Positions 1-10,510 of a stretch of 64,000 bases of DNA are shown here, piece by piece; the first letter of the stretch is position 1; every line of letters begins with the position of its first letter. Source of the stretch: Aureimonas phyllosphaerae (GTDB lineage Bacteria; Pseudomonadota; Alphaproteobacteria; Rhizobiales; Rhizobiaceae). Location: contig NZ_FOOA01000008.1 of the NCBI RefSeq assembly GCF_900113065.1, forward strand, positions 124,001 through 188,000, in the 5' to 3' direction. The notes under the pieces are model-generated. The model was given only the letters and a program-made list of their open reading frames with translations. It was not told the DNA's origin and searched no databases. The translations under genes and the position numbers were made by a program.

Positions 1-681
1 GATGCCTTGGAGCGGCAAGCCTTCGACGGCCTGCGCAACTGGGACGGGCAGGTGCGGGCGGACAGCGCGGCGGCCGCGGTCGCCGAGATCATGGTGGCCG
101 GGCCGCTCGGGCGCGAGACCGTCAAGCTCGCGGTGCCCGAGCCCGCACGCGCCATCGTGGACGACGGCGACATCGGCGCGGTGCTCGATCTTCTGGAAGC
201 GCCGGACGACCGGCTCGGCACCGACCCGCGTGGGGCGCGCGAGCGCATCCTGTCCGCCGCGCTCACCACGGCGGTCGCCAAGGCGAAGGACCTGATGGGC
301 GACGATCCCTCCGACTGGCGCTGGGGTGCGATCCATCGGGCGCTGTTCGTCCCCGACGTCGCGCCGCTTCTGTCGGCCAGCGACAAGGCGCAGATGAGCG
401 TCGGGCCGCTGGCGATCGGCGGCTCCGCCTCGACCCCGCGCGCCACGAGCTACGGGCCGGACTTCGGCGTGCGCGCGGGCGCCTCGTTCCGCATGGTGCT
501 CGACGTCGGCAACTGGGACGCCAGCCGGACCATCAACACGCCGGGTCAGTCGGGCGACCCGATGAGCCCGCACTACCGCGACCTTGCGCCGCTCTGGGCG
601 GCCGGCGCCTATGTGCCGCTCCTGTATTCGCGCGGGGCGGTCGAGACCAGCGCAGCCGAGGTGCTGAAGCTCACACCCTAA
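1..681 (+). CDS. Penicillin acylase family protein, C-terminal part
   Basis: The frame is open from the first base, so the gene begins upstream; about 226 C-terminal residues are present. The tail has the look of the beta chain of the penicillin amidase (Ntn-hydrolase) family: a stretch starting GPLAIGGSAST, then FRMVLDVGNWD, then the motif NTPGQSGDPMSPHY near the end, where this family commonly has a P-G-Q-S-G-x-x-x-S-P-H-Y signature. Family members are usually periplasmic and cleave amide bonds of N-acyl compounds, including penicillins and homoserine lactones. The nucleophilic serine and signal peptide would lie outside the window, so the substrate cannot be judged. The next gene also encodes an exported protein. 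Confidence 0.85.
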   Translation, partial: DALERQAFDGLRNWDGQVRADSAAAAVAEIMVAGPLGRETVKLAVPEPARAIVDDGDIGAVLDLLEAPDDRLGTDPRGARERILSAALTTAVAKAKDLMGDDPSDWRWGAIHRALFVPDVAPLLSASDKAQMSVGPLAIGGSASTPRATSYGPDFGVRAGASFRMVLDVGNWDASRTINTPGQSGDPMSPHYRDLAPLWAAGAYVPLLYSRGAVETSAAEVLKLTP

Positions 682-690
682 GGCGCGAGG

Positions 691-708
691 GGGCGGCTTC
701 GGCCGCCC
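691..708 (+). terminator. UUCG-loop hairpin after the acylase gene
   Basis: A perfect 7-bp GC stem closed by a TTCG tetraloop lies 10 bases after the acylase stop codon. The following bases are C-rich with few Ts, so it is a weak candidate for intrinsic termination or an mRNA-stabilising hairpin. Confidence 0.4.
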
Positions 709-778
709 GCCTTGCCCCTTCCCATGACGGCGAAGGCCGGGGCGCTCCGGCGTCCCGCACACACAAAGGAAAGCTGCC

Positions 779-2299
779 ATGACCGCCATTCCCCTTCGGG
801 CCACGGGGCTCGCGCGTTTTGGGATTGCCCTCGGCCTCGTCGCCCTCGTGCCCGGTTTCGCGCAAGCCGATGATGCCGGGCGCGACGAGTTCTTTTGGCT
901 CGGCGAGATGAACAAGGCGACCGCCGTCATCAACAGCGAGGCCGGACTGCTTCCCAAGGACAAGGTGCCGGCGATCGCCGCCGCGATCACCAAGGTGCTG
1001 GCCGATGGTTCGCAGCCCGGCGCCAAGCGCCCCTCCACCGTGATCAGTTTCGAGCCTCTCCTCATCAAGGCGGGCGGCGTCGAGGTGACGCTGCTGCATG
1101 CCGGCCGCTCCAGCCAGGACATGCATGCGACCTACCGGGCCGCGATCCTGCGCGACGATCTCCTGTCGCTGGCCAAGCAGCTCGAGGCGACGACGCGCAC
1201 GCTGGTCGACCTCGCCGACCGGCATCGCGAGACGATCGTGCCGAACTATACCAACGGCGTGGCGGCCCAGCCGAACAGCTATGCGCACTATCTCCTGGGA
1301 CACGCCGCCGGCTTCGGGCGCGATGCCGAGCGCATCCGCGAGGCCTATGCCCGCGTCGACCGGTCGGCGATGGGCACCACGGTCTTGAACGGCACCGGCT
1401 GGCCGCTCGACCGCGACCGGATGGCCGGCTATCTCGGCTTTGCCGGCATCGTCGACAACGCCTACGACGCCTCGCAGATCTCCTCGATGGAACATCCGGT
1501 GGAAGTCGGGTCGATCGTCACCTCGATCGCCCTCCACACCGGGCACTTCATCGAGGACGTGATGACGCAATATGCGCAGACGCGGCCCTGGATCCTGCTC
1601 GAGGAGGGCGGCGGCAACACCTACGTGTCGTCCGCCATGCCGCAGAAGCGCAACCCCGGCCTCCTGAACTCGACCCGCAGCGACGCCTCCGCCGCGATCG
1701 CGCTGGCGCTCGGGCCGATCCTCCAGGCCCACAACATCACGCCCGGCATGAACGACCCGAAGGACGTCGAGGCGAACTCCGCCGTGGTGGCCGCTGGCGT
1801 CGAGACGCTGGCCGGCCTCGACAAGGTGCTGAAGGGCCTCATGATCAGCCCGGAGCGGGCGCTGGAGGAGCTGAACAGCGACTGGACCGCCTCGCAGGAG
1901 ATCGCCGACATCCTGATGCGCGACCATGGGCTGCCGTTCCGCGAGGGCCATCACGTCGCCTCGGAGATCGTGACCTATGCGCGGGCGAACGGCATCAAGC
2001 CGCTCGACTTCCCGTTCGCGGATGCGCAGCGCATCTATGCCGAGACGGTGAAGGGCACGGCGTTCCCGCAGGTGCTGCCGATGACGGAGGCCGAATTTCG
2101 CGCCGCGCTCGACCCGGCGGCGATCGTGCGCAACCGCACGACCCGCGGCGGCCCGCAGCCGGTCGAACTCGAGCGGATGATCGTCGCCGCCCGGCAGAAC
2201 CTCGACGCGCAGGCCACCTGGATCGGCGACCGCCGCGCCCATATCGACGCGGCGCTGGCGCGGCTCGACAAGGATTTCGCGTCCCTGTCGCCGAAGTGA
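779..2299 (+). CDS. Exported argininosuccinate-lyase-like protein (fumarate lyase superfamily)
   Basis: A 506-residue protein. Residues 1-31 form a typical Sec signal peptide with a cleavage site after AQA. The rest follows the argininosuccinate lyase fold: a GTGWPLDRDRM segment near 200 and the superfamily signature SSAMPQKRNP near 283-292, in the flexible loop that carries the catalytic serine. Cytoplasmic ArgH makes arginine and fumarate and has no signal peptide, so a role in arginine synthesis is unlikely. A periplasmic lyase on an N-substituted aspartate or similar C-N-linked fumarate adduct is possible but is inference. The gene lies 97 bases after an acylase gene of the same strand, whose product is usually also periplasmic. 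Confidence 0.8.
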   Translation: MTAIPLRATGLARFGIALGLVALVPGFAQADDAGRDEFFWLGEMNKATAVINSEAGLLPKDKVPAIAAAITKVLADGSQPGAKRPSTVISFEPLLIKAGGVEVTLLHAGRSSQDMHATYRAAILRDDLLSLAKQLEATTRTLVDLADRHRETIVPNYTNGVAAQPNSYAHYLLGHAAGFGRDAERIREAYARVDRSAMGTTVLNGTGWPLDRDRMAGYLGFAGIVDNAYDASQISSMEHPVEVGSIVTSIALHTGHFIEDVMTQYAQTRPWILLEEGGGNTYVSSAMPQKRNPGLLNSTRSDASAAIALALGPILQAHNITPGMNDPKDVEANSAVVAAGVETLAGLDKVLKGLMISPERALEELNSDWTASQEIADILMRDHGLPFREGHHVASEIVTYARANGIKPLDFPFADAQRIYAETVKGTAFPQVLPMTEAEFRAALDPAAIVRNRTTRGGPQPVELERMIVAARQNLDAQATWIGDRRAHIDAALARLDKDFASLSPK

Positions 2300-2310
2300 C
2301 CCGGCGACAC

Positions 2311-2339
2311 GGCCGGGCGGCGGTGCGCACCGCCCGGCC
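2311..2339 (+). terminator. GC hairpin after the lyase gene
   Basis: A perfect 10-bp inverted repeat (GGCCGGGCGG paired with CCGCCCGGCC) starts 11 bases after the stop of the lyase gene. No strong T-run follows, so termination is only likely, not certain. Confidence 0.45.
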
Positions 2340-2407
2340 CCTGTGTCCCTCCTTCGCGAGGGCGGCGAAACCGGTATCATGCCGGCCGTCGCATTCGGGA
2401 GACTGGC

Positions 2408-3175
2408 ATGTCGTTGAAGCTTTTCGATCTCACGGGCCGCACGGCCCTCGTCACGGGCTCCGGCCAGGGTATCGGCCTGTCGCTTGCCGAAGGGCTCGGG
2501 CGGGCCGGCGCGCGCGTGGTGCTGAACGGGCGCGACGGGGGCAAGCTCGATGCCGCGGCCGAGCGGCTGCGCGGGGAGGGGATCGCGGTGGAGACGGCCG
2601 TCTTCGACGTGACCGACTTTGCGGCCGTGAAGGCTGGCGTCGATCGCATCGAGGCCGAGATCGGCGCGATCGATATCCTCGTCAACAATGCCGGCATCCA
2701 GCGCCGCGCGCCGCTCGAGGACTATCCGGCCGAAACGTGGGACCTGATCATGCGGGCCAACGTCGATTCGGTGTTCTTCGTCGGCCAGGCCGTTGCCCGC
2801 CACATGATCGGGCGCGGACGCGGCAAGATCGTCAACATCGCGAGCCTCCAGGCGCAGGCGGCGCGCTATTCGATCGCCCCCTACACCGCGACCAAGGGCG
2901 CGGTGCTGAACCTCACCAAGGGCATGTGCACCGACTGGGCCCGTCACGGGCTGCAGGTCAACGCGATCGGTCCCGGCTATTTCGAGACGCCGCTGAACCA
3001 GGCGCTGGTGGACGATCCGAAGTTCACCGAGTGGCTGCAGGTGCGCACGCCGACCGGGCGCTGGGGCAAGGTCGAGGAACTGCAGGGCGCCTGCATCTTC
3101 CTCGCCTCCGACGCCTCCACCTTCGTCAACGGGCAGATCGTCTATGTCGACGGGGGCGTGCTGGCGACGCTCTGA
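2408..3175 (+). CDS. Gluconate 5-dehydrogenase-type SDR oxidoreductase
   Basis: A 255-residue classical short-chain dehydrogenase/reductase. The cofactor motif TGSGQGIG is at residues 16-23, NNAG near 95, and the catalytic Y-x-x-x-K appears as YTATK near 159-163 with a serine about 14 residues earlier. The C-terminus ends with INGQ/VDGG-like residues (VNGQIVYVDGG), usual for this class. The closest family by overall pattern is NAD(P)-dependent gluconate 5-dehydrogenase (Gno/IdnO), which interconverts 5-ketogluconate and gluconate; other sugar-acid substrates cannot be excluded. A GGGAGA ribosome site precedes the ATG. No kinase or sugar transporter is nearby. Confidence 0.8.
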   Translation: MSLKLFDLTGRTALVTGSGQGIGLSLAEGLGRAGARVVLNGRDGGKLDAAAERLRGEGIAVETAVFDVTDFAAVKAGVDRIEAEIGAIDILVNNAGIQRRAPLEDYPAETWDLIMRANVDSVFFVGQAVARHMIGRGRGKIVNIASLQAQAARYSIAPYTATKGAVLNLTKGMCTDWARHGLQVNAIGPGYFETPLNQALVDDPKFTEWLQVRTPTGRWGKVEELQGACIFLASDASTFVNGQIVYVDGGVLATL

Positions 3176-3301
3176 GGCGCTGCTCGGCCGACGCCCGGTG
3201 CCGGGTGCACATGGACCCAAGCGGTGATACGAGGGGGCGACGGCGGCCGGGGCGGGAGCGATTTTCCCTCGGGCCGCACCCGCTCTTCGAGGACTGCCGC
3301 C

Positions 3302-4366
3302 TTGCTAGACACCTCCCGCATTCCCGTCTTCGACGGCCACAACGACACGCTGCTCCGCCTGATGGAGGACGCGACCGGCGAGGCCGAGCGGCGCTTCTTC
3401 GACGGGGGGGCCGGCGGCCATATCGACCTGGCGCTGGCGGCCGAAGGTGGGCTCGTCGGCGGCCTCTTCGCCGTGTTCCCGCCCTCGCACATGGACGCCT
3501 CGCTGTCGGATGCGATGCGCGTGCCCCCTTACGCGCTGCCCTTTCCCGAAACGCCGAGCCTTGCCGACGCGCGCGAGACGACGCTGCGGATGATCGCGAT
3601 CCTCCTGCGCCTCGAGCGCACGTCCGGCGGGCGCTTCGCCGTCTGCCGAACGGCCGGCGAGATCGAGGCGGCGATCGGGCGCGGCAGCTTCGCCGCCGTC
3701 CTCCACATCGAGGGCGCGGAGGCAATCGATGCCGACCTCGACATGCTCGACGTGCTCCATGCCGCCGGCCTGCGCTCGGTCGGCCCCTTGTGGAGCCGGC
3801 CGAACGTCTTCGGCGACGGCGTGCCGATGCGCTTTCCATCGTCCCCGGATACCGGCCCGGGCCTGTCGGAGGCCGGCCGGCGACTGGTCAAGCGCTGCAA
3901 CGCGCTGCGCATCCTCGTCGATTGCTCGCATCTCAACGAGAAGGGTTTCGACGACGTGGCCGCCCTCTCGGAAGCGCCGCTGGTCGCCACCCACTGCAAC
4001 GCCCACGCGGTGACGCCGCACAGCCGCAACCTCACCGACCGGCAGCTCGGCGCGATCCGCGAGACGGGCGGACTGGTCGGCCTGAACTTTGCGACCGCGT
4101 TTCTCGGCGACGGCGGCATGGACGAGACGATCGGCCTCGACCCGATGCTGCGCCACCTCGACCATCTCCTCCGGCATCTCGGCGAGGAGGGCGTGGCGCT
4201 CGGTTCCGACTTCGACGGGGCGACGATCCCGAGCGCGGTCGGATCGGCCGCCGGCCTCCCGCGCCTCCTGGACGCGATGATGGCGGCTGGCTACGGGCGC
4301 GAACTCGTCGAGCGCATCGCCTGGCGCAACTGGCTGTCGGTGCTGCGGCGGACCTGGGGCGCCTGA
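3302..4366 (+). CDS. Membrane dipeptidase (renal dipeptidase family)
   Basis: A zinc dipeptidase of peptidase family M19, 354 residues from the TTG chosen here. The frame also opens at a GTG at 3224, but CGAGGA lies 8 bases before the TTG and the family homology begins right after it, with the metal ligands H13 and D15 in FDGHND. Further ligands are visible: the glutamate in HIEGAE and the histidines in THCNAHAV and HSRNLTD. GSDFDG near the end is also typical. No signal peptide is seen with this start, so despite the family name it is probably cytoplasmic. These enzymes split dipeptides, often with D-amino acids; the substrate here is unknown. Confidence 0.88.
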   Translation: MLDTSRIPVFDGHNDTLLRLMEDATGEAERRFFDGGAGGHIDLALAAEGGLVGGLFAVFPPSHMDASLSDAMRVPPYALPFPETPSLADARETTLRMIAILLRLERTSGGRFAVCRTAGEIEAAIGRGSFAAVLHIEGAEAIDADLDMLDVLHAAGLRSVGPLWSRPNVFGDGVPMRFPSSPDTGPGLSEAGRRLVKRCNALRILVDCSHLNEKGFDDVAALSEAPLVATHCNAHAVTPHSRNLTDRQLGAIRETGGLVGLNFATAFLGDGGMDETIGLDPMLRHLDHLLRHLGEEGVALGSDFDGATIPSAVGSAAGLPRLLDAMMAAGYGRELVERIAWRNWLSVLRRTWGA

Positions 4367-4372
4367 GCGCCC

Positions 4373-4768
4373 CTACGCCCCGGTCGCGAGGGCAAAGCCC
4401 TCGTCGATCCAGCCGGTGATGCCGCCCGCCATGATCTTCACCGGGCGGCCGAGTTCGGCGAGCCGCAACGCCCCGCGCACCGCCCCGTTGCAATGGGGAC
4501 CGGCGCAGTAGGTGACGAAGAGCGTGTCCGGCGGATAGGCCTCCAGCCGCGAGCGGACGATCTTGCCATGCGGCAGATGGATCGCGCCCGGCACGTGCCC
4601 GGCCTCGAACTGGGCGGGACCCCGCACGTCGAGCAGCACGAAGTCGGGCCCGTGCGACAGGGCGTCGTGGACGTCCCAGCAGTCGGTCTCGAAGCGGAAG
4701 GCGGCGGCGAAGTGCTCGCGCGCCAGCGTGCTCGGGGCGGCGGGAACGGCGGTGACGTTGGACGGCAT
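4373..4768 (-). CDS. Rhodanese-like domain protein
   Basis: A single rhodanese domain of 131 residues. The ATG at 4768 is chosen because a perfect AAGGAGG lies 5 bases upstream; an extension to 4825 is open but unsupported. Hallmarks are LLDVRGPAQFEAGHVPGA and the loop YCAGPHCNGA, where the second cysteine sits in the usual catalytic position. Such proteins move sulfane sulfur or sense oxidants or arsenate; the exact job is unknown. The gene is divergent from an FtrA-type regulator whose start lies only 65-85 bases away. This pairing recurs in alphaproteobacteria and suggests the regulator controls this gene. Confidence 0.85.
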   Translation of the reverse strand: MPSNVTAVPAAPSTLAREHFAAAFRFETDCWDVHDALSHGPDFVLLDVRGPAQFEAGHVPGAIHLPHGKIVRSRLEAYPPDTLFVTYCAGPHCNGAVRGALRLAELGRPVKIMAGGITGWIDEGFALATGA

Positions 4769-4833
4769 GGAAACCTCCTTCAGCGGAATGCCGCCATATC
4801 GCCGCAAGCCGCCGGCGCTTGCCATTGGCAGGG

Positions 4834-5877
4834 ATGACAGAGTACGGGCAGATCATGCCAAACACCGCTGGCCCCCTCATCGTCGCACTCCTCTACGATG
4901 GTCTCTGCACCTTCGAGTTCGGCATCGTCGCCGAAGTCTTCGGCCTGCCGCGTCCCGAGATGGGGGAGGGGTGGTATCGCTTCGCGAGCGCGGCGGTGGA
5001 GGCGGGGCCGCTGCGCGCCCATGGCGGCTTCGCGCTCCAGCCGGACCACGGGATCGAGCTCGTGGACGCGGCCGACATCGTCGTCGTGCCGGGCTGGAAA
5101 GGGGCGGGCGTCGCGGTGCCGGATACGCTCGCCGAGCGGCTGCGGGCGGCGCACGAGCGGGGCGCGCGGCTCGTCTCGATCTGTTCGGGCGCCTTCGTGC
5201 TCGCCGCCACGGGCCTTCTCGACGGTGGGACGGCGACCACCCACTGGCGCTACGCGGAGGCCCTGCGTGCGCTTCATCCCAGCATCGCGGTGGACGACGC
5301 CTCACTCTACCGTTCGCATGGGCGCATCCACACCTCGGCGGGCAGCGCGGCGGGCATCGACCTCCTGATCGCGATCGTGCGCGAGGACTTCGGCGATGCC
5401 GCCGCCAACTCGGTGGCGCGTCGGCTGGTGATGCCGGCTCATCGCGGCGGCGGTCAGGCGCAGTTCCTCGAGCGGCCGGTCCCCGTGCAGCGCTCGGGCG
5501 CCGTCGCGCCGCTTCTCGACGCGGTGCGCGCCGACCTCGCCCATCCCTGGACGGTCGAGCGCATGGCCGATGCCTGCCGCATGAGCCTTCGCACCTTCGC
5601 ACGGCGCTTCCAGGAGGCCGTGGGCATGCCGCCCGGCGAATGGCTGGCCGGTGAGCGGGTGGACGCGGCCAAGCATCTCCTCGTCGCGCGGCAGCATGGG
5701 CTGGACGAGATCGCGGCCGCCACCGGCTTCGGCACCGCGGACACGATGCGCCACCATTTCGCGCGGCGCGTCGGCATCAGCCCGAAGGCCTATCAGGCGC
5801 AGTTCGGCACCGGTGCTTTGCCGGCGTCACGCATTGAGAAGGCGGGGCGGGAGCCACGGTCGCGCCTTTCGCGTTGA
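4834..5877 (+). CDS. ftrA: FtrA/GlxA-type AraC regulator with DJ-1/PfpI domain
   Basis: A transcription factor with two parts. Residues about 10-180 form a DJ-1/PfpI-like domain (YDGLCTFEFGIVAEVFGLP at the front, SICSGAFVLAATGLL with the nucleophile-elbow cysteine). Residues about 230-330 form an AraC helix-turn-helix pair, with MADACRMSLRTFARRF and IAAATGFGTADTMRHHF as the recognition regions. FtrA proteins of this type usually sit divergent to a rhodanese gene, as here, and are thought to respond to a small molecule bound by the first domain. The start is uncertain: ATG 4834, ATG 4855 and TTG 4819 are possible and none has a strong ribosome site. The 4769-4833 gap must hold both promoters. 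Confidence 0.85.
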   Translation: MTEYGQIMPNTAGPLIVALLYDGLCTFEFGIVAEVFGLPRPEMGEGWYRFASAAVEAGPLRAHGGFALQPDHGIELVDAADIVVVPGWKGAGVAVPDTLAERLRAAHERGARLVSICSGAFVLAATGLLDGGTATTHWRYAEALRALHPSIAVDDASLYRSHGRIHTSAGSAAGIDLLIAIVREDFGDAAANSVARRLVMPAHRGGGQAQFLERPVPVQRSGAVAPLLDAVRADLAHPWTVERMADACRMSLRTFARRFQEAVGMPPGEWLAGERVDAAKHLLVARQHGLDEIAAATGFGTADTMRHHFARRVGISPKAYQAQFGTGALPASRIEKAGREPRSRLSR

Positions 5878-5902
5878 ACCGGACGACGCCGGGAGACTCG
5901 AG

Positions 5903-6343
5903 ATGGACGACCCTCACAACCTCCAGCGGTTTCTGGATGCGCAGGCGCCCGTGATCGAAACGGTCGAGAGCGAGTTGCGCGACGGGCGGAAGCGCAGCCA
6001 CTGGATGTGGTTCGTGTTTCCGCAGATCGACGGCCTCGGCCGCAGCCCGACCGCCCGGCACTTCGCCATTCGATCGCTCGCCGAGGCGGAGGCGTTCCTC
6101 GCCCATCCGGTTCTCGGGGCCCGCCTCCGGCGTTTGACGGACTTGGTGAACCGGCACCACGGCCGCTCGGCCCTGGACGTCTTCGGTCCGCCCGACGACA
6201 TGAAGTTCCATTCCAGCATGACGCTGTTCGCCCGTGCGTCGGGCGGCGAGGCGGTCTTCACCGAGGCCATGGCCGGGTTCTTCGCAGGCCGTGAGGACCT
6301 GGCGACGATCGCCATCCTCGACGGCCGGGCCGGTCCCGGCTGA
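5903..6343 (+). CDS. DUF1810 family protein
   Basis: A 146-residue soluble protein that matches the DUF1810 pattern: LQRFLDAQAPVIETVESEL, then RKRSHWMWFVFPQIDGLGRSP, then FGPPDDMKFHSSMTLF. The ATG at 5903 is preceded by GGGAGA with 6 bases of spacing; the longer open frame upstream overlaps the ftrA gene and is not supported. The family has a helical calpastatin-like fold and no established reaction. It lies 25 bases behind ftrA and converges on betA with a 6-base gap. Confidence 0.85.
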   Translation: MDDPHNLQRFLDAQAPVIETVESELRDGRKRSHWMWFVFPQIDGLGRSPTARHFAIRSLAEAEAFLAHPVLGARLRRLTDLVNRHHGRSALDVFGPPDDMKFHSSMTLFARASGGEAVFTEAMAGFFAGREDLATIAILDGRAGPG

Positions 6344-6349
6344 GGCCTG

Positions 6350-8020
6350 TCAGAGCGCGGCCTGCGCCGGCATCGGCAGGTAGGCGACGCGCTCGTAGGG
6401 CACGTCGGCGCGCGGCAGCGCCTCGCGCCCGCGGATGATGTCGGAGGCTTTCTCCGCGATCATGATCGTCGGCGCGTTGAGGTTGCCGGTGGTGATCGAG
6501 GGCATGATCGAGGAATCGACGACGCGCAGCCGATCGATGCCGATCACCCGCGTCTCGGGGTCCACCACCGCCAGCGGATCGTCGCTCGCGCCCATCCGGC
6601 AGGTGCAGGACGGGTGGTAGGCGCTCTCGACATGCTCGGTGACGAAGCGGTCGATCTCCTCGTCGCTCTGGACGGCCTCGCCCGGCTGGATCTCGCGCCC
6701 GCGATAGCGGTCGAACGAGGGTTGCGCGAAGATCTCGCGCGTCAGGCGAACGCAGGCGCGCATCTCCGCCCAGTCGTCGGGATGGCTCATGTAGTTGAAG
6801 AGGATGCGGGGCGCCGCCGCCGGATCGGCGGAGGCCAGGCGCACGTGCCCCCGCGACTTCGAGCGCATCGGCCCGACATGGGCCTGGAACCCGTGCTCGG
6901 AGGCGAGGCCCCGGCCGTCATAGGTCACGGCGAGCGGCAGGAAGTGGTACTGGATGTCGGCATGCTCGACATCGGGGCGCGAGCGGATGAAGCCGCAGCT
7001 CTCGAAATGGTTGGTCGCCCCAAGGCCCCGCTTGGTGAAGAGCCAGCGCGCCCCGATCGAACCCCTGGCGAAGGGCGACATGGCTGAGAACAGCGTGATC
7101 GGCTCGCGGCAGGCGACCTGGAAGTAGAATTCGAGGTGGTCCTGCAGGTTCTCGCCGACGCCGCGCCGGTCGGCGACGACCGCGATGCCGTAACTCTTCA
7201 GCTCGTGGCCGGGCCCGACGCCGGAGAGCTTCAGGAGCTTTGGACTGTTGATCGACCCGGCGGCAAGGATGACCTCGCGGCGTGCCAGCGCCTGGCGCGC
7301 GGTGCCGCCGACGCGGAAGGCGACGCCGGACGCCGTGCGCCCGTCGAAGAGGACGCGCTCGACGAGCGCGTGGGTGACGACCTTGAGGTTCGGCCGCCCG
7401 AGCGCGGGCTTCAGGTAGGCGTTGGCGGTGGACCAGCGGCGGCCGTTGTGGACGGTCATGTCCATCCGGCCGAAGCCTTCCTGCGTCGCGCCGTTGATGT
7501 CCTCGTTCATCGCATGGCCGGCCTCGCCCGCCGCCCGCACGAACGCGTCGTAGAGCGGGTTGGCGAGCGTGCCGTAGGTCGTGTGAAGCGCGCCCTCGCC
7601 GCCGCGGTAGGGGTCGCCGCCCGCGCGCCGGTTCTCGGCACGGCGGAAATAGGGAAGGACGTCCGGGTAGCTCCAGCCGGTCGCGCCCTGGTTTTCCCAG
7701 CGGTCGAAATCGGCCGGCGCGCCGCGCACGTAGACCATGCCGTTGATCGAGGACGAGCCGCCGAGCACCTTGCCGCGCGGGCAGTTCATCCGGCGGCCGT
7801 TGAGATGGGGTTCCGGCTCGGATTCGTAGCCCCAGTTGTACTTCCGCATGTTCATCGGGATCGACAGCGCGCTCGGCATCTGGATCAGCACCGAGCGGTC
7901 GGAACCGCCGAACTCGAGGACGAGGACGGTGCTGCGCCCGTCCTCCGTCAGCCGGTTCGCGAGGACGCAGCCGGCCGAGCCGGCACCGACGATCACGTAG
8001 TCGAAGTGTTCGATCTCCAT
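6350..8020 (-). CDS. betA: Choline dehydrogenase
   Basis: A 556-residue GMC flavoenzyme that oxidises choline to betaine aldehyde, usually at the inner membrane with electrons to the respiratory chain. The FAD-binding motif [17 protein letters not shown] is at residues 11-27. [18 protein letters not shown] is the GMC signature, and [11 protein letters not shown] near residue 470 holds the active-site histidine region. Length equals that of known BetA. ATG 8020 lies 17 bases after the stop of the BetI-BetB frame, so the two are one transcription unit. An upstream extension to 8146 overlaps betB and lacks any BetA homology. Confidence 0.95.
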   Translation of the reverse strand: MEIEHFDYVIVGAGSAGCVLANRLTEDGRSTVLVLEFGGSDRSVLIQMPSALSIPMNMRKYNWGYESEPEPHLNGRRMNCPRGKVLGGSSSINGMVYVRGAPADFDRWENQGATGWSYPDVLPYFRRAENRRAGGDPYRGGEGALHTTYGTLANPLYDAFVRAAGEAGHAMNEDINGATQEGFGRMDMTVHNGRRWSTANAYLKPALGRPNLKVVTHALVERVLFDGRTASGVAFRVGGTARQALARREVILAAGSINSPKLLKLSGVGPGHELKSYGIAVVADRRGVGENLQDHLEFYFQVACREPITLFSAMSPFARGSIGARWLFTKRGLGATNHFESCGFIRSRPDVEHADIQYHFLPLAVTYDGRGLASEHGFQAHVGPMRSKSRGHVRLASADPAAAPRILFNYMSHPDDWAEMRACVRLTREIFAQPSFDRYRGREIQPGEAVQSDEEIDRFVTEHVESAYHPSCTCRMGASDDPLAVVDPETRVIGIDRLRVVDSSIMPSITTGNLNAPTIMIAEKASDIIRGREALPRADVPYERVAYLPMPAQAAL

Positions 8021-8036
8021 CGCCTGCCGCTCCGGA

Positions 8037-10148
<2,112 letters not shown>

Positions 10149-10510
10149 GCGGGGGGTCTCCGGCGCAAGCATCGGACGGCAGGATTGATCACTCATTCAA
10201 TCGAACGAAAACCGGTGGAATGCAATCCCTTGATCCCCGTATCGCGCTGCATGGGGGATGCTGGCCTGCGCCTCGTGGTCTTCAATCGTTGAGCATGAGA
10301 GATCAGGAAAAGGGCAGTCTGTCTCTCGTTTCGACAGAAGTCATGAGCGCTCTAAAAAGAATTGAACGACTGTTCAACTGACGCTTGACAGCTGCGGAAA
10401 GCCCGTTCTCAATTCACGAGGTCGTTCGATTGATGCAATGGTCCGCAGGTCGGTCCATCTGCTATCACCGGCGTCGGGGCATCGGCCCGTCACATCAGGA
10501 GAAGACCTCA
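10149..10510. promoter_or_regulatory. Divergent bet/cho control region
   Basis: The gap between betI-betB and choX, AT-richer than its surroundings, with no gene. It holds a perfect palindrome TTGAAC-N4-GTTCAA at 10362-10377, an imperfect TTGA-N8-TCAA at 10185-10200 of the same 16-base size, and a 12-base element TCGTTCGATTGA at 10422-10433 that recurs inverted at 10197-10208. A sigma-70-like promoter for choX is visible: TTGACA at 10385-10390 and CTCAAT at 10408-10413, 17 bases apart, directly after the palindrome. TetR-type BetI repressors bind such palindromes and release them with choline, so these are the likely operators; that assignment is inference. Confidence 0.65.
10362..10377. promoter_or_regulatory. 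BetI-like operator palindrome
   Basis: Exact inverted repeat TTGAAC-GACT-GTTCAA, placed 7 bases before the -35 element of the choX promoter. A repressor bound here would block choXWV; BetI is the obvious candidate because its gene starts the divergent operon. Confidence 0.6.

Noticed and set aside
671-3220. Long open frames antisense to the lyase, SDR and dipeptidase genes
   Set aside because: High GC content leaves alternative frames open; their sequences are Arg-, Ala-, and His-rich without any domain, while the plus-strand genes have clear families and ribosome sites.
10149-10196. BetI start at ATG 10196
   Set aside because: It overlaps an operator-like palindrome and has no ribosome site, whereas ATG 10148 has GGAG at proper distance.
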